Shown here: in pieces, positions 17,937-26,881 of the stretch | Layout of the letters: each line of letters opens with the position of its first letter | Numbering within the stretch: position 1 is the first letter of the stretch | Source of the DNA: Sphingomicrobium sediminis | GTDB taxonomy: Bacteria > Pseudomonadota > Alphaproteobacteria > Sphingomonadales > Sphingomonadaceae | DNA length: 64,000 nt | Assembly (NCBI RefSeq): GCF_023805295.1 | Contig: NZ_JAMSHT010000001.1 | Coordinates: 124,001 to 188,000, forward strand | Reading direction: 5' to 3' | Program-made: the position numbers and the translations under genes | Notes under the pieces: model-generated | Seen by the model: only the letters and a program-made list of their open reading frames with translations | Database searches by the model: none | Told to the model about the DNA's origin: nothing

Positions 17937-19357
17937 TAATCCTCCAGCATCACCGGGTCGCGAAGGCCTTGGCCGATCGTCGCGCGGCAGAGTTCTGCCT
18001 CGACACTGGTCACCGGATAGGCGCAATAATCGGCGGCGTAGAAGGCGCTGGGGCGGTGGTTGCCCGAAATGCCGATGCCGCCGAAGGGCGCGGTCGAGGG
18101 CGCACCATTGGTGGGCTTGTTCCAGTTGATGACGCCGGCGCGCGCATTGGCCCAGAAGAAGTCGTACTTCTGCGGGTCCTTGGTGAGGATGCTGGCGGCC
18201 AGCCCGAAACGCGTATTGTTCGCCTCGCGCACTGCATTTTCGAAGCTGTCGACGCGGATGAGCTGCAGGACGGGGCCGAAAATTTCCTCGTCGAGCCGTT
18301 CGGTCGCATCGGTCATGTCGACGATGGCCGGGGTCAGCATCGGCAGATTTTCGTCCGGGCGATGCATCTGGCGCAGCGGCTTGCCGCCCTTGGCGAGCAA
18401 TTCGAGATAGCGATCCTGCACATGGTCGGCGGCATCATTGTCGATGACCGGCCCCATGAAGGGTTCGGGCTTGGCGAAGGGCTCGTCGACAATGATCCGG
18501 TCGGTCAGTTTGAAGACCTCGCCCATCAGCGCCTCGTGATCATCCTCGGGCACGATCAGGCGGCGCGCGCAGGTGCAGCGCTGGCCCGCCGAGAGGAAGG
18601 CCGATTGGACGATGATTGCGGCCGCGGCCTGCAGGTCCTTCACGTCCCAGGCGACCAGCGGATTGTTGCCGCCAGCTTCGATGGCGAGGATCTTGTGCGG
18701 TTTGTCCGCGAAGGCGCGATGGATGAAGCGGCCGGCGCGGGCGGAGCCGGTGAAGAGCAGGCCATCGATGCCGTCATTCTCAGCCAGCGCCTTGCCAACA
18801 TCGGGGCCGCCCTGGACGCAGCGCACGACACCTGCCGGGATGCCCGCTTCGTGGAAGCAATCGACCAGCAGTTCGCCGACGGCGGGCGTTTTTTCGGACG
18901 GTTTGAAAACGATGGCATTGCCCGCCAGCAGCGCCGGGACGATGTGTCCGTTGGGCAGGTGGGCAGGGAAATTGTAGGGGCCGAGCACGCCCATTACGCC
19001 ATGCGGCTTGTGACGGACCGCAACCTTGTTGCCCATCGCGGCTTCGGCGCGGCGGTTGGGCGTGCGCTCGGAAAAGGCGGTGACCGAGATGTCGACCTTG
19101 CCGATGACGGCGCCGACTTCGGTGCGGGCCTCCCAATGCGGCTTGCCGGTCTCCTTGGAAATGAGCTCGGCCATTTCGTCTTCGCGGGCGCGCACGACAT
19201 TGGCGAAGCGGCGCAGCGCCTCGGCGCGCTGGGTGAAGCTCTGGCTCGCCCAGTCGGGCCAGGCCTTGCGGGCAATGGCGATTTCGGCTGCGGGATCGCC
19301 CGCTTCGCCGGTCCAGATTTCCTCGCCGCTAGCGGGCGCAAAGCTTTTCAAACTCAT
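17936..19357 (-). CDS. astD: Succinylglutamate-semialdehyde dehydrogenase
   Basis: A 473-residue NAD-dependent aldehyde dehydrogenase for step four of the arginine succinyltransferase (AST) pathway. Motifs: GPYNFPAHLPNGHI near residue 134, GSARAGRFIHRAF near 221, the glutamate in IEAGGNNP near 247, catalytic cysteine in SAGQRCTCARRL near 281, and EEIFGPVLQLIRVDSF near 375. Start ATG at 19357 gives MSLKSFAP and normal AstD length. It stands alone, about 17 kb from astA/astB in this window. Substrate is inferred from the family signature and from the presence of astAB. Confidence 0.88.
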   Translation of the reverse strand: MSLKSFAPASGEEIWTGEAGDPAAEIAIARKAWPDWASQSFTQRAEALRRFANVVRAREDEMAELISKETGKPHWEARTEVGAVIGKVDISVTAFSERTPNRRAEAAMGNKVAVRHKPHGVMGVLGPYNFPAHLPNGHIVPALLAGNAIVFKPSEKTPAVGELLVDCFHEAGIPAGVVRCVQGGPDVGKALAENDGIDGLLFTGSARAGRFIHRAFADKPHKILAIEAGGNNPLVAWDVKDLQAAAAIIVQSAFLSAGQRCTCARRLIVPEDDHEALMGEVFKLTDRIIVDEPFAKPEPFMGPVIDNDAADHVQDRYLELLAKGGKPLRQMHRPDENLPMLTPAIVDMTDATERLDEEIFGPVLQLIRVDSFENAVREANNTRFGLAASILTKDPQKYDFFWANARAGVINWNKPTNGAPSTAPFGGIGISGNHRPSAFYAADYCAYPVTSVEAELCRATIGQGLRDPVMLED

Positions 19358-19388
19358 GGCGGTTGGCTCGCAGGTGCGAACCGCCGGG

Positions 19389-20798
19389 TCAAGCGTCTTG
19401 GTCGGCGGCTGTCCCGTCCTGCATCGCTTCGCCCATGCGCCGGATGGCGGCGACCTTGGCCTCGACGGGTGCCCAATCATCCTTGTCGGCAATTGCGTCC
19501 CAGCGGGCTTCCAACTCCTCGATATGCATCGAGCAGGGCGCCTCGTCCGACCAATATTCGTGGCTGCGGGCATCGGGATTGGTGCGCTCCGCGAGCAGAT
19601 CGGCGAGGGCGCGCCATTCGGAGGATGCATAGGCCTCCCCGCCAGGATCGATCCCGCCGCGCCAGTCGAAGAAGAAGCGGTCGATCTTCACGCTTTGCTG
19701 CGCGAGCGCCATGACCATCGCGCGAACAATGTCGCCATCGGCCTTCGCGTTGACCTTGGTGATACCCAGACGTTTCAGCATGGCCTCGATCAAGGCGGCA
19801 TCGAAACGTTCGACCCAATCGGCGAGAATGGGGTTGAGGCGGTCCTCGCTCGCGAGCAGCGAGAGGCAGCCGCCGAGCTGCGCGAAATCCCAATGGATCG
19901 CTTCGGGCTGGCGGCCGAAACTGTAGAGGCCTTCGCTGTCGAAGTAGGCGGCGGTGAAGGTCTCGTCCCAAAACGGCGTGAAGCGCCACGGGCCATAGTC
20001 GAAGCTCTCGCCGCTAATGGCGATATTGTCGCTGTTGAGAACGCCGTGGACGAAGCCCGCCGCCATGTAGGAGGCGGCGAGGCGTGCGGTGGCGGTGCCG
20101 ACCAGATCGAACAGGCGAACCGCATCTTCGACAGCGTCGCCCGAGGCATTCTCGCCGTAGAGATTGAGCAGGCAGTAGGCGACAAGCCGCTCGATCGCTT
20201 CATGGTCGCGTTCGAAGGCGTAGCGCTGGAATGTGCCGATGCGGATATGGCCGTGCCCGAGCCGAGTGAGGACCGACGAGCGGGTCGGCGAGGGCTCATC
20301 CGAGCGCCACAGGGATTCGCCGGTCTCGACGAGCGCGAAGGTCTTGGAGGTGTAGACGCCCAATGCCTCGAGCATCTCGGTGGCGAGGACTTCTCTGGAT
20401 CCACCTTTGAGCGTCAGACGGCCATCGCCCTGGCGGCTATAGGGTGTTTGGCCCGAGCCCTTGGTGCCGAGGTCGAGCAGGCGATCCTCACCATCGCGCA
20501 TCTGGGCAAAGAGAAAGCCGCGACCATCACCGATATCGGGGTTGTAGTGGCGGAACTGGTGGCCGTGATAGCGCAGCGCCAGCGGCGCCTTGAGATTGTC
20601 GGGCAGCGGCGAAAAGCGGCCGAAATGGTCGGTCCACCATTGTTCGTCCTTACCGCCGAGCCCGATTTTCTCGGCCGAGCGTTCGTTGGCGAAACGCAGC
20701 TTCGTCTCGGGAAAGTCGGCCGGTTCGACCGTGTCGTAAAACTGGTCGCCCAATGCCAAAATGGCCGGATCGGGACGATAGGGTTGGTTTTCCGCCAT
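19389..20798 (-). CDS. selO: SelO (YdiU) protein adenylyltransferase
   Basis: A 469-residue pseudokinase-fold enzyme that transfers AMP to proteins. The hallmark segments are seen: LRYHGHQFRHYNPDIGDGR near residue 76, LDLGTKGSGQTPYSR near 109, GTFQRY near 189, and the active-site loop VHGVLNSDNIAISG near 245-258 with FDYGPW next to it. The eukaryotic selenocysteine is absent. No signal peptide is present. A CTATCG hexamer lies 14 nt before the ATG with no ribosome site, so the mRNA may be leaderless. Substrates here are unknown; redox regulation is the known family role. Confidence 0.9.
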   Translation of the reverse strand: MAENQPYRPDPAILALGDQFYDTVEPADFPETKLRFANERSAEKIGLGGKDEQWWTDHFGRFSPLPDNLKAPLALRYHGHQFRHYNPDIGDGRGFLFAQMRDGEDRLLDLGTKGSGQTPYSRQGDGRLTLKGGSREVLATEMLEALGVYTSKTFALVETGESLWRSDEPSPTRSSVLTRLGHGHIRIGTFQRYAFERDHEAIERLVAYCLLNLYGENASGDAVEDAVRLFDLVGTATARLAASYMAAGFVHGVLNSDNIAISGESFDYGPWRFTPFWDETFTAAYFDSEGLYSFGRQPEAIHWDFAQLGGCLSLLASEDRLNPILADWVERFDAALIEAMLKRLGITKVNAKADGDIVRAMVMALAQQSVKIDRFFFDWRGGIDPGGEAYASSEWRALADLLAERTNPDARSHEYWSDEAPCSMHIEELEARWDAIADKDDWAPVEAKVAAIRRMGEAMQDGTAADQDA

Positions 20799-20806
20799 GT
20801 CTTAGG

Positions 20807-20835
20807 CGATAGAGGAACCGCACCGCAGGGGAAAG
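20807..20835 (-). promoter_or_regulatory. Candidate leaderless promoter of selO
   Basis: On the minus strand CTTTCC (20835-20830), 17-bp spacer and CTATCG (20812-20807), then CCTAAGAC to the ATG at 20798. No Shine-Dalgarno sequence lies between. The -35 match is weak. Confidence 0.35.
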
Positions 20836-20842
20836 CGCCAGC

Positions 20843-21712
20843 ATGGCAGAGTATAAGTCGCGATATTGGAATAGCCCCGAGGGGCTCAAGCTGCACTATC
20901 GCGATTATGACGGGCCGCGCGACGGGCCGCCTTTGCTGTGCCTGCACGGGCTGACGCGCAACGCCGCCGATTTCGATCCGGTCGCCGAGGCTTTTGCGGG
21001 CCAGCACCGGATGTTGTCGGTCGATTTTCGCGGCCGCGGCCTGTCGGAGCATGATCCCGACCCGTCGCGCTACAAGCCCGAAATCTACGTCCAGGACCTG
21101 ATCAAGTTTCTCGACCAGCTGGGTATTGCCGACGCGATCTTCGTCGGCACGTCGCTCGGCGGGATCGTGACCATGTTGATGGCCGCGATCGAACCCGAGC
21201 GGATTGCCGGGGCGCTGCTCAACGATATCGGGCCCGAGCTGATCGAGGACGGGATCGACCGCATCCGCACCTATGTCGGCGATGGGCTGGAATTCGACGA
21301 TTACGCCCACGCCGCGCGCGAGCTGAAGGCCGGCATGGCGGGCATTTATCCCAATTGGTCGGAAGCCGAATTCGAACGCTTTGCGCGGCGGTTGCTGAAG
21401 GAAGATGGCGGGCGGGTGCGCTCCAATTACGATCTGCGCATCGCCGAAAATGTCGTCGCGGGTGCCGAAGAGGAACCGATGGATGCCTGGCACCTGCTCG
21501 AAGGATTGAAGCGCAAGCCTGTCACGATCCTGCGCGGCGCGCTGAGCGACCTGTTCGCGCCAGGGACGGCGGAACGGATGATGCGCGAACTGCCCGATGC
21601 CGAGCTCGTCACCGTGCCCGATGTCGGCCATGCGCCGAGCTTCGATGAACCCGAATCGATCGAGGCCTTGCGTCGCCTGATCGCGCGCATCCCCGACGAA
21701 CGCTTCGACTAG
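20843..21712 (+). CDS. Alpha/beta hydrolase
   Basis: A 289-residue cytosolic alpha/beta-hydrolase fold protein. The oxyanion motif LLCLHGLTRNAADFD is near residue 32, the nucleophile elbow VGTSLGG near 102, the acid in GALSDLFAP near 233 and the histidine in VGHAPSF near 259. The substrate is not determinable; epoxide, lactone or ester hydrolysis are all possible in the family. AGGGG upstream of the ATG supports the start. It is divergent from selO and ends in a CTAG shared with the stop of the sco gene. Confidence 0.85.
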   Translation: MAEYKSRYWNSPEGLKLHYRDYDGPRDGPPLLCLHGLTRNAADFDPVAEAFAGQHRMLSVDFRGRGLSEHDPDPSRYKPEIYVQDLIKFLDQLGIADAIFVGTSLGGIVTMLMAAIEPERIAGALLNDIGPELIEDGIDRIRTYVGDGLEFDDYAHAARELKAGMAGIYPNWSEAEFERFARRLLKEDGGRVRSNYDLRIAENVVAGAEEEPMDAWHLLEGLKRKPVTILRGALSDLFAPGTAERMMRELPDAELVTVPDVGHAPSFDEPESIEALRRLIARIPDERFD

Positions 21713-22296
21713 AGCGCGATACGCTCCAGCTTCTGGAGCGCGATTTCCTCGGGCTCCTCGGGGCTGATCGTCGAGACGAACTTGCCGCCCTCGTCGACGA
21801 GGAAGACGCTGGCCGTGTGATTGACATTGTAGTTGCCCGGCGCAGTCTCGCCGTCCCGGATCGCAGCGACGCCATATTGGCGCATCACCTGCTCGATCTG
21901 CTCCGAGCTGCCGGTAAGGCCGATGATCGGCGTCGAAAAGAGGTCGGCATAGCGGCCGACTTCTTCGGGGCCGTCACGCTCGGGGTCGACGGTGATGAAG
22001 ACGATGTCGAACGCCTCCGCGCCGCCTACCTGGTCACGCAGGCGTACGAGCGTGGACAGGGTCGTCGGGCAGACGTCGGGGCAATTGGTGAAGCCGAAGA
22101 AGATGGCGTGCGGACGACCGTCCAACACGCTGCTGGAGAAGAGTTCGCCATCGCTGCCGACCAATGTGAAGGGGCCACCGAATTCAACCATGTCGCTGGT
22201 GGGCGTTTCGCGATCCTGGGTCAGGAAAAACACCCCGACGCCAATGAGGAGCGCGGCAATTGCGGCCCACAGGACGATGCGAATGCGGGACATCAT
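21709..22296 (-). CDS. SCO1/SenC-family copper-delivery protein
   Basis: A 195-residue membrane-anchored thioredoxin-fold protein. One N-terminal transmembrane segment (about 8-25) is followed by the copper site: the CPDVC pair near residue 75-79 and the distal histidine in NVNHTASVFLVD near 160. SCO proteins help metallate the CuA site of cytochrome c oxidase. The start at 22296 forms an ATGA overlap with the stop of the upstream PCuAC gene, so the two copper-handling proteins are co-translated; a role in oxidase maturation is inferred from this pairing. Confidence 0.9.
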   Translation of the reverse strand: MMSRIRIVLWAAIAALLIGVGVFFLTQDRETPTSDMVEFGGPFTLVGSDGELFSSSVLDGRPHAIFFGFTNCPDVCPTTLSTLVRLRDQVGGAEAFDIVFITVDPERDGPEEVGRYADLFSTPIIGLTGSSEQIEQVMRQYGVAAIRDGETAPGNYNVNHTASVFLVDEGGKFVSTISPEEPEEIALQKLERIAL

Positions 22297-22742
22297 CGTG
22301 CGCTGGCCTCTACCACCGCGACATCGACGACCTGCTGCGCACCGGTGCCGTACCAGAGAGTGAGCTTGAAGGTGCTGCCGGCCTCGAGCGGGGCCTTGAG
22401 CCCTTCGAGCATGATGTGCGTCCCGCCGGGTTCGAGCGTGATACGGCTGTTGCCCGCGATCTCCAGCGTATCGATCGGCGACATGCTGGCCATCCCATTG
22501 TCGAAGGTGGTTTCGTGGATGCTGGCGCCCTCGCTGGCGCCCGAGGTGACGCGCAGGACCTCGACGTCGCAATCGCCATTGTTGGCGATAGTCATGTAGA
22601 CCGCGCCCATCGGCTGGCCTTCGGCGGTGGCGCGGGCCCAGGCCTCGCCCGGTGTTGGCAAGGCGGTGTCGCAATAGGCATCGCTGTCCATGCAGGCGGA
22701 CAGGCCCAGGGCGGCGAGAGCGAGAAGAGCAATCCTGATCAT
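22293..22742 (-). CDS. PCu(A)C copper chaperone lipoprotein
   Basis: A 149-residue periplasmic copper(I)-binding protein. The N-terminus is a lipoprotein signal with lipobox LALAALGLSAC (cysteine near 17). The metal motif is present: HETTFDNGMASM near residue 74-85 and GGTHIMLEGL near 105-114, matching the H-x-M pattern of PCuAC proteins. These pass copper to SCO or directly to CuA. ATG 22742 places the lipobox correctly; a longer upstream reading would not. TTGAGG-16-CTAGTC lies just before the start. Confidence 0.9.
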   Translation of the reverse strand: MIRIALLALAALGLSACMDSDAYCDTALPTPGEAWARATAEGQPMGAVYMTIANNGDCDVEVLRVTSGASEGASIHETTFDNGMASMSPIDTLEIAGNSRITLEPGGTHIMLEGLKAPLEAGSTFKLTLWYGTGAQQVVDVAVVEASAR

Positions 22743-22750
22743 GGCGGCGC

Positions 22751-22778
22751 GACTAGCAGCAAGCCGCGCGCGCCTCAA
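22751..22778 (-). promoter_or_regulatory. Candidate leaderless promoter of the PCuAC-sco operon
   Basis: On the minus strand TTGAGG (22778-22773), 16-bp spacer and CTAGTC (22756-22751), then GCGCCGCC to the ATG at 22742. The last 8 nt contain no ribosome-binding sequence. Confidence 0.45.
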
Positions 22779-22799
22779 TCGGCCAAATGACCATATCGA

Positions 22800-24392
22800 T
22801 CAGGCGCGCTGGACCCCCGGGCTGCCCGGCGCGACCGCGAAGCTGGCGGCGGTGGAGATGGGCGCGCCGCGCTCGGACACTTTTTCGACGACGCGGTGAT
22901 GGGTGGTCCATTGGTCGCGGGTGACGTCGCAGATGGCGTAGCCGCGCTGGTAATTGTTGTAGACGAGTTGCGGGTTGGCAGCCTGTATCTCGCGCATGTC
23001 GGCGCGTTGGAGTTCGCCATCGCCGCCCGACGTGATCGAGGTGGTGACGAACTCGGTGGCGATCGGGCTGCCGGCGCGGTCGGTGCCGTCCTCGTAGAGA
23101 TTGCCGGCGAAATGCTGATGCTCGTCGCCGGTCAATACGATGGTGCTGTCATGGCCGCGGCGCGACAATTCTTCGAGTAGCCGCGCCCGCGGGACCTGAT
23201 AGCCGCCCCAGCTGTCAGGATTGACCTGCAGCCCTTCCTGGTCGGGCATGCGGTCGAGGTCCATCATCATGATCTGCTGCGCGAGCACCTGCCAGGTCGC
23301 CTCGGAGCGGCCCATATTGCCGAGCAGCCAGTCAAGCTGTCGCTGGCCGAGCACGTCGGCATCGCGGCTGCGCACATCGTCGCAATCGGCGCCCCAGCTG
23401 TCGTTGCAGGGCTGGTCGCTCCTGAACTGGCGGGTATCGAGCAGGTTGATGTCGGCCAAGTTACCCCACGGCATGTGGCGATAGATCTGCATCGAGGCGC
23501 CGACCGGGAGCGAGGCGGCACGCAGCGGCATATGCTCGTAATAGGCCTGCATTGCCATTTGCTGGCGGAGGCGGAAGAGTTCGGGCGGAGTGCCGTCCTG
23601 ATCGAGATGGCTGACCCAATTATTGTCGATCTCGTGATCGTCCCAGACGGTCAGCCACGGCGCGGCGGCGTGGGCGCGCTGGAGGTCGATATCCATTTTG
23701 TACTGGGCATAACGGCGCCGATAGTCGCCGATCGATTGCACTTCGCCCTCGAAATGGCGGCGGACGCTGGCGACGGGGCCGGCCCAATGGCGCACCGGCG
23801 CGTCGCGATATTCGTAGATATAATCGCCATAGCAATAGACGAAGTCGGGATTTTCTTCGGCGAGGTGGCGGTAGGCGGTGTAATAGCCTTCCTCGTAATT
23901 CTGGCAGCCGGCGACGGCGAAGCGGAGCCGGTCGACGCTCGCGCCGATGGCCGGGGTGGTGCGGGCACGGCCGCGATAGGTGCGCTCATCGCCTGAGGTG
24001 AAGCGGTAATAATAATCGCGGTCGGCATCGAGGCCGCTCAATTCGACATGGACGCTATGGCCGAGCTCGGGGCGAGCAAGCGTCATGCCCTTGCGCACGA
24101 CATCGCGAAAACCGCGATCGGTGGCGACCTCATAGCCGACCTCGACCGCCGCCATGGGCATCCCATAGTCGAGCGCGAACGGATCGGGCGCAAGGCGCGT
24201 CCAGATGACGAAACCGTCGGGCGAGGGGTCGCCCGAGGCGATGCCCAGCGTGAAGGGATATTGGCGGAAGACCGGCTTGGCGAGGATGCGCGACGGGCTG
24301 GCGATGGCGAGACCGGCAATTGCCGCCACCCCGAAGCTCTTGAGCGCATGGCGGCGCGACAGTTCGAGCCGGAATGCCTGTTTCTTGTCCAT
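22800..24392 (-). CDS. phoD: Alkaline phosphatase D family protein (PhoD-like)
   Basis: A 530-residue Tat-exported metallophosphatase/phosphodiesterase. The Tat signal is LSRRHALKSF followed by a hydrophobic stretch to about residue 37. The N-terminal beta domain carries GIASGDPSPDGFVIWTRL near 50. Metal motifs of the catalytic domain follow: FAVAGCQNYEEGYY near 155, CYGDYIYEY near 187, WDDHEIDNNW near 248 and LTGDEHQHFAGNLY near 425. PhoD enzymes use Ca/Fe to release phosphate from monoesters and diesters. ATG 24392 is preferred over the GTG one codon earlier. Confidence 0.92.
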   Translation of the reverse strand: MDKKQAFRLELSRRHALKSFGVAAIAGLAIASPSRILAKPVFRQYPFTLGIASGDPSPDGFVIWTRLAPDPFALDYGMPMAAVEVGYEVATDRGFRDVVRKGMTLARPELGHSVHVELSGLDADRDYYYRFTSGDERTYRGRARTTPAIGASVDRLRFAVAGCQNYEEGYYTAYRHLAEENPDFVYCYGDYIYEYRDAPVRHWAGPVASVRRHFEGEVQSIGDYRRRYAQYKMDIDLQRAHAAAPWLTVWDDHEIDNNWVSHLDQDGTPPELFRLRQQMAMQAYYEHMPLRAASLPVGASMQIYRHMPWGNLADINLLDTRQFRSDQPCNDSWGADCDDVRSRDADVLGQRQLDWLLGNMGRSEATWQVLAQQIMMMDLDRMPDQEGLQVNPDSWGGYQVPRARLLEELSRRGHDSTIVLTGDEHQHFAGNLYEDGTDRAGSPIATEFVTTSITSGGDGELQRADMREIQAANPQLVYNNYQRGYAICDVTRDQWTTHHRVVEKVSERGAPISTAASFAVAPGSPGVQRA

Positions 24393-24484
24393 CACATCTA
24401 ATCCCCATCACACGCCGTCCACGTCGTCACGACAGCTACCGAAGCGCTGTTACCGACAAAAGACGGGCTTTTTGAGAGGGAAAA

Positions 24485-24558
24485 TGGAGGTCCGAGCCGG
24501 AATCGAACCGGCGTACACGGATTTGCAGTCCGCTGCGTCACCACTCCGCCATCGGACC
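24485..24558 (-). tRNA. tRNA-Cys (GCA)
   Basis: Acceptor stem GGTCCGA/TCGGACC, D arm, anticodon loop CTGCAAA with anticodon GCA, and T arm GCCGGTTCGATTCCGGC are all readable. The discriminator is T, as required for bacterial tRNA-Cys, and CCA is encoded (24487-24485). Length is 74 nt with CCA. Confidence 0.96.
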
Positions 24559-24578
24559 TCGCGACATGGTGAGCGCGC

Positions 24579-24608
24579 CGTTTGCAGCTTTCGCCATCGA
24601 CTTGTCAA
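24579..24608 (-). promoter_or_regulatory. Candidate tRNA-Cys promoter
   Basis: A consensus -35 TTGACA is read on the minus strand at 24608-24603, with a poor -10 (GCAAAC or CAAACG) 17-18 bp further and the tRNA starting at 24558. Support rests mainly on the perfect -35. Confidence 0.35.
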
Positions 24609-24706
24609 CGCCAACTTTCGACGAAAAGCAGTAGCTTGTCCTTGGCCTATCGCGCCTCAGGCATTAGAGAGCAGGAAAGACTAAGCTGTATTAGGGTGAT
24701 CACACA

Positions 24707-25363
24707 GTGAGCGACGTCATGACCAAGACCGACGAAAGCGAGACCTTTTCGCGCGCACGCCGCGCCATGATCGACAGTCAGTTGCGCCCCTCGGGCGTCA
24801 ATGACGGGCAGCTCATTGCCGCCATCGATGCGGTCGGTCGCGAAGCCTTCCTGCCCGAAGCACGCCGCGCCGTCGCCTATCGCGATCGCAGCCTCGATCT
24901 AAGCGAAGGTCGATTCGCCATGGCGCCGACGCCCTTGTTCAAGCTGGTCGACCGCCTTGCCCCGCAGGCGGGCGAGAAGATCCTCGTTGCCGGTCCGCTT
25001 GCCGCCTATGCCGGCGCAGTGCTGGCCCGGCTGGGTGTCGACGTCGTCGCGCTCGACAGCGCGGCTGCGACCGGCCCGGACATGGAGCGGATGGCGATTG
25101 CCACCGGGCCGCTCGACAAGGGCGTTGCCGACGAAGCGCCGTTCGATGCCATCCTGATCGTGGGAGCGATCGAACAGCTTTCCGAAGAACTGACGGGCCA
25201 GCTTGCCGAAAAGGGGCGTGTCGCAGCGGCCATCCTCAGCGATGGTGTGACGCGACTGGCGATCGGACGTCGGTCGGGCGAGGGCGTGGCCTTCCGCACC
25301 TTTGCGGATGCTCAGGTCGCGCCGTTGGGAGAATTCGCCAAGGTGCGCGGGTTCCAATTCTAG
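24707..25363 (+). CDS. Protein-L-isoaspartate methyltransferase-like protein
   Basis: A 218-residue protein resembling PIMT/Pcm, which repairs isoaspartyl residues using SAM. The N-terminal MIDSQLRPSGVND and the REAFLPEARR motifs are typical of this alphaproteobacterial branch. The SAM-binding glycine-rich loop, usually GTGSGYQTA-like, reads VAGPLAAYAGAVL near residue 98 and is degenerate, so catalytic activity is doubtful. Starts are GTG at 24707 or ATG at 24719; AGGG upstream weakly supports the former. It directly precedes tolC (29 bp), an arrangement that suggests co-transcription. Confidence 0.8.
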   Translation: MSDVMTKTDESETFSRARRAMIDSQLRPSGVNDGQLIAAIDAVGREAFLPEARRAVAYRDRSLDLSEGRFAMAPTPLFKLVDRLAPQAGEKILVAGPLAAYAGAVLARLGVDVVALDSAAATGPDMERMAIATGPLDKGVADEAPFDAILIVGAIEQLSEELTGQLAEKGRVAAAILSDGVTRLAIGRRSGEGVAFRTFADAQVAPLGEFAKVRGFQF

Positions 25364-25392
25364 ATTTTTTCGGCTCGAGGGGAGGCGATAAC

Positions 25393-26865
25393 ATGCGGTT
25401 GAGTTACGCAATCCTTGGGGCAGCGACATGCCTGGCCGGCGCGGTGCCTGCTTACGCGCAGGAACAGAACGGCGAGGTGGATACGCTCACCGAAGCCCTG
25501 GTCGAGGCCTATTGGACCAACCCTACGCTGACGGCGCAGCGCGAATCGCTGGGTATCAATGATGCCGCTGTGGCGATTGCCCGTGCGGGCGGTCGTCCGA
25601 CGCTGAGCGCGACGGTCGGTGTCGATCGCGATTTGACGCGGCAGGGCAGCCTCGATTTTGGCGGCAGCCTTGATCCGAGCCTTGGCGCTACCGCCAACCT
25701 TACCATTCCCGTCTATCGTGGCGGTGCCGTGAAAAATGACGTTCGCGCCGCGCAGGTGCGGGTCGAATCCGCTCGCGCAACGCTGCGAGCCGTCGAGGGC
25801 GATGTCTTCGTGCTCGCGGTCAGCGCTTATATGGATGTGATCCTCAACCGCGCGATCGTCGAATTGAACCGCAATCAGGTGCGCGTGCTGGATACCAACT
25901 TCCAGGCTTCGCAGGACCGTTTCGAGATTGGCGACCTGACGCGGACCGACGTCGCGCAGAGCCAAGCCCGCCTGCAGCTTGCCGCCTCGCGGCTTGCCGC
26001 TGCGGAGGGCCGCTTGGCCGGTGCCGTCGAGACCTATCGCGAAGTCATTGGCGTGATGCCGGGCGAGCTGGCCTCGCCGCCGCCGCTGCCGCCGCTGCCG
26101 GAAACCGCCGACGAAGCGGTGCGCATCGCGCTGGTCGACAATCCCGATTTGCTTGCAGCCGATCTCAATACCCGCGCTGCCGCCTATGACGTGCGCGTCG
26201 CGCGGGCCAGCCGGACGCCGACCCTTTCGGTCGTCGGCACCGGGCAATATGTGAATGCGCTCGGCAATGCCGGGGTCGATGGCACGGGCAGTGCGCTGCC
26301 CAATAGCGGGTCGGTGACCAGCATTGGCATCTCTTCGCGCGTGCCGATCTACCAGGGTGGGCTGCCCTCGGCGCGCATCGCGCAGGCGCGGGCACGCGAA
26401 GGCCAGACGCTGGAGCAGCGTGTCGGCACCGAGCGTGCGGTGGTTGCCGATGTGCGCACCGCCTTTGCCAATTACGAAGCGGCCCTGTTGTCGATCGAGG
26501 CCAATATCGTTGCGGTCGAAGCCAACGAGCTTGCACTCGAAGGGGCGCGCCTCGAAAATTCGATCGGTTCGCGCTCGGTGCTGTTCGTGCTCGATGCCGA
26601 GCAGGAATTGCTCAATGCGCAGGTCGATCTCGTGACCGCGCGCCGTGATGCCTATGTGGCAGGCTTCCGCCTGCTCAATGCGATGGGGCAGGCCGAGGCC
26701 GAGGATCTCAACCTCGACGGCGGCGCGCTTTACGATCCGCTCGGCAATTACCGCCGCGTGGCGCAGCGCTGGAACGACTGGGCGGGCAATCCGCGCTCCG
26801 AAGTCGACGCGACCAGCACCGTCACCGACGCGGAACGTCCTCAAGGCGTGACAGACGCGCAATAA
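25393..26865 (+). CDS. tolC: TolC-family outer membrane channel protein
   Basis: A 490-residue outer-membrane efflux protein with a Sec signal ending at AYAQ (about residue 23). Two OEP repeats follow: helical tunnel segments around ESARATLRAVEGDVFVLAV near 120 and TERAVVADVRTAFANYEAAL near 350, and the LENSIGSRSVLFVLDAEQEL motif near 390. The protein pairs with type I secretion or RND pumps, none of which is in this window. GGGGAGG precedes the ATG. It is followed by popZ after 16 bp. Confidence 0.92.
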   Translation: MRLSYAILGAATCLAGAVPAYAQEQNGEVDTLTEALVEAYWTNPTLTAQRESLGINDAAVAIARAGGRPTLSATVGVDRDLTRQGSLDFGGSLDPSLGATANLTIPVYRGGAVKNDVRAAQVRVESARATLRAVEGDVFVLAVSAYMDVILNRAIVELNRNQVRVLDTNFQASQDRFEIGDLTRTDVAQSQARLQLAASRLAAAEGRLAGAVETYREVIGVMPGELASPPPLPPLPETADEAVRIALVDNPDLLAADLNTRAAAYDVRVARASRTPTLSVVGTGQYVNALGNAGVDGTGSALPNSGSVTSIGISSRVPIYQGGLPSARIAQARAREGQTLEQRVGTERAVVADVRTAFANYEAALLSIEANIVAVEANELALEGARLENSIGSRSVLFVLDAEQELLNAQVDLVTARRDAYVAGFRLLNAMGQAEAEDLNLDGGALYDPLGNYRRVAQRWNDWAGNPRSEVDATSTVTDAERPQGVTDAQ

Positions 26866-26881
26866 TCCCTATTAAGGCGGT

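Noticed and set aside
24205..24684. Plus-strand ORF running over the tRNA-Cys gene
   Set aside because: It covers a clear tRNA on the other strand and the phoD start, so it is a chance open frame.
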